The notes beneath the pieces are model-generated. The model had not been told where the DNA came from, did not search any database, and saw only the letters and a list, made by a program, of their open reading frames with translations. From the NCBI GenBank assembly GCA_015039365.1, contig WION01000013.1, positions 620,001 to 684,000 of the forward strand: DNA of 64,000 nt, read 5' to 3'. Source of the DNA: Amanita rubescens. Taxonomy: Eukaryota; Basidiomycota; Agaricomycetes; Agaricales; Amanitaceae. Positions 56,300 through 64,000 of this stretch are shown piece by piece. Made by a program: the position numbers and the translations under genes. Within the stretch, counting starts at the first letter, position 1. Each line of letters begins with the position of its first letter.

Positions 56300-56909
56300 C
56301 TGTTTCGAGAGGTCCGGCCTCACCCAAACCAAGGGCCTTGGGCTGGGTTTTTAACCTTCTTCCATGGCGACTGGCAATCACGACAGCAGGGGTATCAAGA
56401 TTCCAGCTGGCCGATTAATAACTTGATGGTTCCGGCACGACATACAAGCTGGAGCTTAATGAAATTCGATGTCCAGAGCCCAGAGTCCAGGTGATTTCTA
56501 CGCATCAGCAAATGTCGAATTTTGGTGCTATTGAAGTTAGTAGAATTGCGGTCTTCAGCCGTAGTACCCGCTGGTTGCACTGGATGTGATGAAAGGTTTG
56601 TAGGCCACGTGCCCAACTTATATCATATCTAGTGATGTTAGCGGAGTTGTAACCCCGTTCGGCTGGCATCTTGATTCGAACTTCGAGCGGGCCTTGGAAG
56701 GAATGCTCTCGGGAAGAATACGCCTATTCATACAGCCTAGTAATAGTACAAAAATACTGCCATGTCGTGTCTCATCATCTCGTCGTTACAATATATATCT
56801 ATGTCTATATTAGCACCTGTTTTCCCTGACAAGCAACAGACATGGTCATCATTGCGTAGTGCCACGGTTTGCACTTGGTGACGCTCTAGGCGCGTAGCGC
56901 GGTAGGGTG
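56300..56909. other. Intergenic, no gene seen
   Basis: Upstream of the secreted-protein gene and downstream of the membrane-protein gene. A minus frame at 56395-56616 has no family character. Confidence 0.4.
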
Positions 56910-58030
56910 TCAAGTGGTTTTGAAATTAAATATCCTGGCAACACGCAGCGTCAGTATCCCACTCGATATCTCGACGTGTACAAAGTGACCTTTTGCCCCA
57001 GCAGCTTTCTCTGCCTGTCTTCCGAATCCCATTCCAGGTTTACTTGGTAATGGTGTTCCCACTCCAGGTCCGGAGCCAGAGCCAGAGCCACCCGCTTTCT
57101 TGTCGCCCCAAACCAGCGATGGCGGACTACCTAGCGTCCTTGGTGTCGCGGAACCGGGGGAATAGCTCGGAAGCGGTGGTTCCAATTGGTCCCGCCAGGA
57201 AGTGACAGATCGTTTTGCACGCGCAGAAGAGCCGAATATAAGGCCCAATAATATATGGAGACAACCAACCGAAAAGACGAGGAAAGCCGAGACAAGGGTG
57301 AAGGTATCGACATAGTGAGATAACACGGCTGCGCCGATGCTAAGTCATAACGGACGATCAATTGTGGTTTGGCCATGAGATAAGAGAAAGACGAACAGGC
57401 ATTGCATCAACCCCAGTGGACCTAGGCCAAAATCTTTCCCCAATATGGGGAAAAATCGCTCAAAGAACACCGATGGCCAGCCAAACTCGGAGAGGAAGAG
57501 AACAATCGTTTGTCCGATAATCAATAACCTGTTGAGAACGGCCCAAAACGCGCCTGCAGGCTGGTTGGGGACTGTGCTTCCCCTGCACATGATCAATGTC
57601 AGGAAGGCAGGGTAGACGCAGCGAGTCGAACAAGTGAACGCACAAAATATAATCAGAGTCCTGCACATGCGTATTATTGGCAATGGGATCTGAGCCCTTT
57701 GCTGCAGCTATAAACTCATTGACGGCTACGACGTCGTGAACCAGCGTCTCAATGTTGCTTGCAAACACGAGCACGAGAGAGACGATGCTAATAATGCGGA
57801 TAACATTGAGAGCGATGAACACGTCTGCATCACACAATGAATTTCGACGTGAGCGACGATGGTCGTGTACTCACAACCACGAGGGGGCAGCATTTCACGA
57901 TGTAGAGAGGTACTCTGCAGCGTCCGCACAAGTATCCACGATAAGTGCCAAGATGAGAATTGCCTTCAAAGGAATTACAAACACCGCAGAGAGCACAAAG
58001 GGGATCCTCTTTCGTAGTTCAGGTTCAGTG
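56910..58030 (-). CDS. Multi-pass fungal membrane protein (DUF7598-like)
   Basis: Minus-strand exons give VFIALNVIRIISIVSLVLVF, ASNIETLVHDVVAVNEFIAA, then TVPNQPAGAFWAVLNRLLII and GQTIVLFLSEFGWPSVFFER, FFPILGKDFGLGPLGLMQC, an intron, and VLSHYVDTFTLVSAFLVFSV with GCLHILLGLIFGSSARAKRS, ending in a Gly/Ser/Pro-rich cytoplasmic tail (stop at 56910). Four hydrophobic segments are visible. The wording matches a conserved basidiomycete family that I believe is DUF7598; its role is unknown. The first exon or exons (57930-58030, VFVIPLKAILILALIVDTC) and the exact start are uncertain. Confidence 0.7.
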
Positions 58031-58403
58031 ACCTAAAGTAAGAGTCGCGTCGCGTATCAAAAGCAAGAGACCAGCACTTGAAGAAGTGAACGATAGAGAG
58101 AGCGGAGATAATGAGAAGAAAGGGAAAAGGAGGGTGGAGAGCGAGGGCTGCAGCTCGCTTGAGGCTTGCAGGAGGCTTGCAGGATGCAGCCACGGGCCTT
58201 TTGTAGTACTGCATGTCCGATGATGGACCTGCCGTTATTGTTTGCTGGCTCATTGTGCATTGTCCCCCGAGTACTAGTACGTAACGACTAGACAACATCT
58301 GCTTGTAGTGCATGGTTATGTCTTTGCCATTCAGGGTAGAAAGAGGGCTTGTTGCGTTACCGTGAGAATTAAACATGTGGCCCTTGAATAATGGAATGTA
58401 TGG

Positions 58404-59051
58404 CGAGCCGACTTTTCAAGAGACATTTAAAGATTCCAAAATCTACCATTTGTGGTGAATCGAAAATACTTATGGATGTTAATTGCTCGTGGAGCAGCAA
58501 TACTTTGCGCCAATAATCAAGTCGGCATTGATGTTCTGGTGCCGTTCACATATTACGATGCCGAGCTTGGGCGAAGGAACGTTTCCGCCATCTTAATCCA
58601 GATGAACAATGACCAAAAAATTTCAACAACACCGTTCGATGGAATGAATCCTTTCTTCGTCGGTGTGTTTGATGATGAACCGCTGCCCGTGATACGGATG
58701 GTTTTCGCATTGTCCTCTGAAAAACGTGGTGTCACAATCATGGAACCAGAAGGGAGCCGGAAAGCCAAAGAAACGAAAGCAAAGAAGTCACCACCGTACA
58801 CGTCCTATGATATCTGGTGTGCTGGAGCTTTTGCGAAGACGTTCGCAGTGACCAACATGACTGAGGAACACGTGTACGAACAGCTACTCAAAATATGCAA
58901 TCCATTTCTGGAGTCATATAAATCGACATTGGGATTGCCCGATGAGGAAGCACAGAAGCGGTCCATGAACCCTGGCAGTATGATAGATGCGGATCACTGG
59001 GGTGCATTTGAAGCTGCTGAAGAGGACACAGATGAAGAGACGGACGAGTAA
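58404..59051 (+). pseudogene. Truncated Crinkler C-terminal nuclease domain with altered catalytic site
   Basis: Closely related to the C-terminal part of the gene at 6305-9176. Shared blocks are VNRKYLWMLIARGAA, the conserved P-F-T-Y strand, MNPFFVG, LPVIRMVFALSS, MEPEGSRKAKETKAKKSP and TSYDIWCAGAFA, with the acidic tail ending DEETDE. Homology starts at about 58404 (EPTFQETF-like) and shows a short deletion before VNRKYL. No NTPase is present and no start lies in a promoter-like context. The nuclease motif ILIQVKND of the full gene is ILIQMNND here, so the catalytic Lys is Asn; the preceding acidic strand is kept as IDVLVPF. A stand-alone, catalytically dead domain could still bind a partner, but a relic is the simpler reading. 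Confidence 0.75.
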
Positions 59052-59252
59052 ACAAGGTTTCCAAGGCCTCTTTCAAATCCGTACAGCATAAAAAATAGAA
59101 GAAAATGTATTACTATTAGTCCCGTGTACAATGAATGTAGTTGAAGGGAATTGATAACAAAAAAGAAACGAATGTGGTATTGATGATAGGAAAAGTCAAT
59201 GAATGACAAGAACGCAAGCCTTTCATTCAACTTCGAAAGACTCCTATTATTC

Positions 59253-62200
59253 CTATGCAGGAAGCGGCGGCGCAGCGGAGGCCCGCTTCAACTTGCGCTG
59301 TTCCAGCTCCTTTGCGCGTTTCTCCTGCTCTTGCTGCATCTTGGTCATAATCCGTATCTGCTGGGAGATAAAATCGGACGTCCCAGGTCTATCAAGAGCA
59401 TTCAGTAAACCTGGTAGGGCAAAGCTTGAAAAAAAGTGCACCTCATACGCAATATCCTTAAAATAATCTCCTCGCTCCCAGCCACCTCTTTCTCTTGCTT
59501 CCGCTCCTTCTTCCGCTCCCTAATCGTACCAAGGTTCCGTTGGGAATACACACTCTTGGCGCGTTTCTTGACGAAAGTCGAGTCCGCGCCAAGGCTTTGC
59601 TGCATCATCTTGACACATTCTTCCATTAGCTCGTCCCTGTTCCAATTTTAATGTCAACGGAGCAAGGCAATGAAAGAAAGACTCACGTATGCCAATCGTA
59701 GTATAACCGAATTGACATGACATCACGGTACCTCTGATTCTGAATAGATTCAAGCGGCACGGGTCCCTCTCCGCCGGCATAAAAGTAGTCCCGCAAGAAC
59801 TTGACAAGACAACCATCAGCGGACTCGGACTCCTCAATACGTTCGAGACACGCACCTTGAGCCACTTGAACACGATATCCACTTCCTTCTCACTCAAAGG
59901 CTTCATCTCGCTCGACACCTCCGACAGAGGAGGAATCAACAAACTTTCAATAACCGACAACACCTCCTTCCATACCCGGCTCATCACCATCACCTTGGCC
60001 GTTTCACTTAGGTACGTGTTGAGCGTCTGCAGATTAGCATCAAAATAGTCAAACAGAGGCACGATCGCCTGCTCAATCTCGACATCTGTCAACTCGTCCG
60101 GTCTCACGCGGGGTTTCTCGGACAGTGGCAGGGGTATCTGCACTTCGCCCAAAGAGCTACCGCCGCCAAGAGCAGACTTGTAAAACGCCGTCATGTTGCC
60201 CAGTGCCTTGTTATAGTCCAAACCAACATCGCGAGATTTGACCAGTGTTTTGACAATGTTCCGAGAGGCACATTGTCGAATAAAGGGAGACATCTAAAGC
60301 CGCGAATCGTCATCGCCACCTCGGTACAAAAATACCCGAAGCCACGTACCTTATCAATAAAGATCCTCAACATATCCCCTTCAGCTCTCTTCAATGATCT
60401 AAATGCCCTTCCAAAAAAGAACAAAATGTCATCCTTCTCACCCTCCATGCTCACACGGACCAATATACGTCCGCTGGAGTCTAAATCCATCCACAACTCA
60501 TGCGACAAGAAATCTCCAAACCGGCGCGGATCAAGGCACAAGTACGCCCGTCCAACGGTATCATGTTTTCCCACTAGAGCGCGATCCCTAACGCTCACCA
60601 TCAGCCAGAGAGGCTTCTCCACCGAAATATCAAACGCCTCCTCCCCTGGGATAGAGAGAGAGTAAGATAAAAAAACTACCATCCTAGTCAACAAAAAACA
60701 CTCACATCTCGGATTCGTCGTCTCGTAGATCGTCCTCGTCTTTGCCAGCCTATTCCCCGCTTCATCGCTCAACGTGACAAAAGTATCCAACTTTGTCGAC
60801 GTACTCCCATCCGTTGGCACCAAGCCCTCCGCAATCACGACCTTCACCGTGAACAGGAACCGGTCGCCCCTGACCACCTTGTCCGGCACGGGTGGAGCAG
60901 AATGCTCCAGCACGACCGCCACGTGGTCCGCCTGCATTTGATTATACATGTTATCCAGCAACTTGCGGGCTGCTTCAACGTTATTCAGCTTCACGCACGT
61001 TTCAGGCCGGAAATTAAACGGTTCGACGCGTTTCTCGCCTGTGACGGCGAGCTGCCGCGCTTTCTCAAGCCACGCGGAGGATTTTTGAGGCTGTAGGTAG
61101 TCGTTCGGTCGAGGGAACATTTCCGCTAGGAATAGGCTCTCCACGGTACGGCAATAAATGTCGATAGCTTTGGAGATGGTCTGGATCAATGTTTCAATCG
61201 TAACGAACCTCGGGATAAATGGATGGATACCTACGTTTGAAAGGCTGGTAAAGAATCTGGCTTCTTGGTATTCGTCTGCCCATTGTAATTCTTGCAAAAA
61301 GTTGATTGGACTGCGCAATGAGTCGAAGAGATCAGCAATGGATGAGCTATGATGCCCTTGTTCCCCGTCTGTTTCAAACTAGAAAGTCAAATCAGAGGGT
61401 GTTGCTTTTCTGAGAGAGAGACGATCTTGATACCTTGTCGGCTGCAATAGCCTAATGGCAATGTAAGCTGGGGGAGCAAACGACAGACAATCGTGAAAAC
61501 TCACCGCTTCAACCCACTGACTTGTCCTGTTGTCCGTCGTTATCAACCACTGTCTCACATACGGCTCGAAGAACACTCCAAGGTCAAACTGTAGATCAAC
61601 CCTGTGATCCTTCGTTATCAGCGGAAAACCTTGTAAACCTTAGATGGCTTACTGTGGGCAAAACGCGTCGTGGATCTCAATAAGCATCTTCGTCCTCCGG
61701 TAAAGCGAAAAGATGTCCTGGATCGGCACGTCCGGCGTTGGCCCATTCATCGACGACTCGTACAATCGCTTCTGCGAGCTGCTCAAGTCATTAATGAACC
61801 GCGGCACAACCACATGTGCGAACAAAGATGCAAAGTCGAGTTGGCTGCAAACGTCCCAACCACTCAGTCCAAAAATATCAAACCAAGAAGGATCCAAAAG
61901 ACGCACCCCAAGACTGGATCCGGGAACCTCTTGCCTATCAGCTTTTGACTCTTCTCAATCTCATCCGTCATCATCAGAAGCGGCAGCGCCCGGTTCACGC
62001 CATGGTTTCCCTTGACTATACTGTCCATCTTGGCATCGTACCAGGCCGCTGACATTTGCCTCGCATGATCCCGGATATCTTCAAATCGCGCTACGACGTC
62101 AAGATTAAACTTGTTCAGCAAGCCACTTTCCGTGACGTGATCCAAAATTGTGAGAAAGTGTTCAATGTCGGAAGGTTTCAATGAAGGAAGCTGGTCCATA

Positions 62201-64000
62201 GAGTGATACAAATAAGACATGAAAAGGGTAAAGAGAGCTCCGTAGACGTTGGATAGGTATTCGTACTGTGAATGAAATCGTTGAGATTTGTTGGAGAAAG
62301 GGAGAGAAAGGGACGCACATCCTGAACCATCAGGTTATCAACATCGGTATCGCCCACTGTTCTAACCACACCACTCAACGCCTCGGGGACACACTGGATA
62401 GGTATACTCTCCCTCTCGAAAAAGTCTTTTACAAGGTCCAAAAAGCACACGGCTCTATACGCATGCCCTATCCTCCACCGCAACGCACACTCTGACAACA
62501 AGTCTAAATGAGGCTGGGTCAGGATTCCCAGCGAGACTTCCTCGTTGTCCGGTACATCAGGGCTCAACATCCTGTCAAGGTCTTCTTGAAGACAAAGCTC
62601 GAGAAGGCGTTTGTAGTACTTGCGCGGACTTGGCGGGATAAAAGTAAAGTGATGCCCAACCTCGAGCTGCTCATCGTCATTATCTTCCGTTCCGCTAGAG
62701 TGTGTGAACTCGAGGGAGTTGTATATCGACTGTCTGACAGATGCAGTTCTCGACGTTGTGCGTTCTATTGGGGAGTCTATGCCACTGGGGCCGTATATAG
62801 ATCCAGGTCGGCCTGATCCAGAAGTGGGTGATGTCGAGTCAGAGGTGGTCTTGGCAAGTTCTGGTTTGGCTTGAACCATCGCTACCATGAGTTGTTGAAG
62901 GACTGATGTCTCGAGAGACCGCCAGTGTTGCCATCCAGTGTCACTGTCGAAATCTTCTCTTCGGCCTGGGAAGGCGGCGCCTGCATTGATGTTTTTCAAA
63001 CATGTCTATTGACAATTAAAACTTTAGTATGCGATAGGGAAAAAAAAGTCACCTTGAGATCATTTATCGCAGCCTGTAATGTAAAGAGTTGGTGAACGAA
63101 CATTGAGGCATCGTGAAGGCTCTCACCTTTTCCGTCACTGTCCCTTTCATCTGATCTACCTCTTTCTGAATGGCTTGCTCTGGAATCTTGAACAAGTCCG
63201 AAACCGTACGCACAAGCCGCATATCCGCCACGCTCAACCCAGATGCCGGTGGCACCGTAAGCGAAGAACCGACATAAGAATCTCGATCCCTCGACGTCGA
63301 CGCGGAGTCATATCCAGAGTCGCTATACGCCGAGGAAGAAGTTTGCGGGGTCAACTTGGCTGCATAATTGTCCAACCGCGATAACAGCTCTGGCGAAACA
63401 TGGTTCATCCCCCGCAAACACTCCCCGAGCATCTTGACAAACTGCGCAATGTGATTGTTAAGCTCTATTTTCCACCCATCGAGCGCGAGCGTCGGCTCCT
63501 TCTTGAGTACGGCCGTGGCATGGGTGGCGAACATGAGAATGAGTTCTTCGATTTTCCGGTTTTCTTTCATCTGCTTCTTGAACGAATCGTCGAGGAACTG
63601 ACCATAGAATTTAGCCATGGTACGTCGGACGAGTTGATCCGAGTAGCTAGAGGTGATATAATATCTTGGTCAGGATAGGACGACGGAGAGGATGATCGAG
63701 GCGACGTACGCAGGATTCTTGCCCAGAGCTATGTCCTGCAACTTTTGCTCGAGGACCTTGAGGAGTTTTTCGGGAAACTTGACACTCTTTGAACCATCTC
63801 TAAAGTCTTTGAATAGATCGCCGATAGAAAAGTTTGAGAGAGCGGAAAGTCGTAGATGATGTTCTCGGTTCTCGCGGGTATCGGATGGGGATGGTTTGGG
63901 TGATTCTTTTGGAAGCAGTAAATAACTGAGGACTCTGTGGAGAAGGGTTGGATTAAGATGAAAAAAAGATGAATAGAATAGAGAACTACTAACGCTACTC
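59253..64000 (-). CDS. Munc13/UNC13-like exocytosis protein with C2 domain (5' end outside window)
   Basis: Munc13-family proteins prime vesicle fusion by opening syntaxin; yeasts have Ync13/Git1 relatives. The gene enters from the right edge and reads leftward through many exons. Visible order: EELILMFATHATAVLKKEPT and FKIPEQAIQKEVDQMKGTV (63.6-63.1 kb), YYKRLLELCLQEDLDRML, the MHD1-type region SKAIDIYCRTVESLFLAEM and WLEKARQLA, a C2 domain (FLFTVKVVIAEGLVPTDG, LDTFVTLSDEAGNRLAKTRT, PLWLMVSVRDRALVGKHDTV), then the MHD2-type region (IVPLFDYFDANLQTLNTYLS, VVLPK-like FKWLKVRV, YFYAGGEGPVPLESIQNQRY) and a Lys/Glu-rich C-terminus ending PPLPA at 59253. MHD1-C2-MHD2 is the order known for fungal members. 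No lesion is seen in the parts that I joined. Confidence 0.85.

Overview
The window is nuclear DNA of a filamentous basidiomycete, most likely an Agaricomycete. Genes are split by many short introns (about 50-60 bp, GT...AG). The gene content is typical of that group: a Crinkler-type NTPase-nuclease, a NACHT-domain NLR relic, an F-box protein, a restriction-endonuclease-fold protein, secreted and single-pass proteins of fungal families, and a chromodomain Ty3 retrotransposon. The species cannot be fixed from the sequence.

Layout. 0-3 kb: 3' part of a peroxisomal-type Lon protease, then an intact RPB7 gene (RNA polymerase II subunit). 3.2-6.1 kb: a decayed segment holding a lysine-2,3-aminomutase-like relic. 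6.3-9.2 kb: Crinkler-like gene with an intact P-loop and REase motif. 10.7-13.3 kb: intact APC-superfamily permease of about 21 exons, one of them only 6 nt. 13.8-21.8 kb: inverted second copies of the RPB7 segment and of the 3.2-6.1 kb segment, separated by an NLR relic and a frameshifted coiled-coil gene. 21.8-29.4 kb: gene-poor. 29.4-30.2 kb: conserved fungal Pro/Ser-rich protein. 30.2-34.2 kb: gene-poor. 34.3-35.6 kb: signal-peptide, single-TM protein. 36.9-40.9 kb: 1272-residue coiled-coil protein. 41.4-42.8 kb: F-box protein. 43.4-53.4 kb: an REase-like gene split by a young Ty3/chromovirus retrotransposon (43764-52539, minus strand, TSD GCTTG). 55.7-56.3 kb: small secreted protein. 56.9-58.0 kb: multi-pass membrane protein. 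58.4-59.1 kb: second, truncated Crinkler C-terminus with the catalytic Lys replaced. 59.3-64 kb: Munc13/UNC13-like gene running off the right edge.

Housekeeping genes (Lon, RPB7, permease, coiled-coil protein, Munc13-like) are interleaved with fast-turnover material (Crinkler, NLR, REase-like gene, retrotransposon), and segmental copying has mixed the two: an RPB7 fragment now forms the 3' end of an NLR relic. The most unusual locus is the retrotransposon. Its predicted RNA starts with a 13-nt sequence perfectly complementary to the primer-binding site beside the 5' LTR (self-priming as in Tf1/sushi). Its 1.06-kb leader has no AUG in any frame although the gag frame is open for most of it. 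An extra locus after pol carries overlapping reading frames on the same strand.
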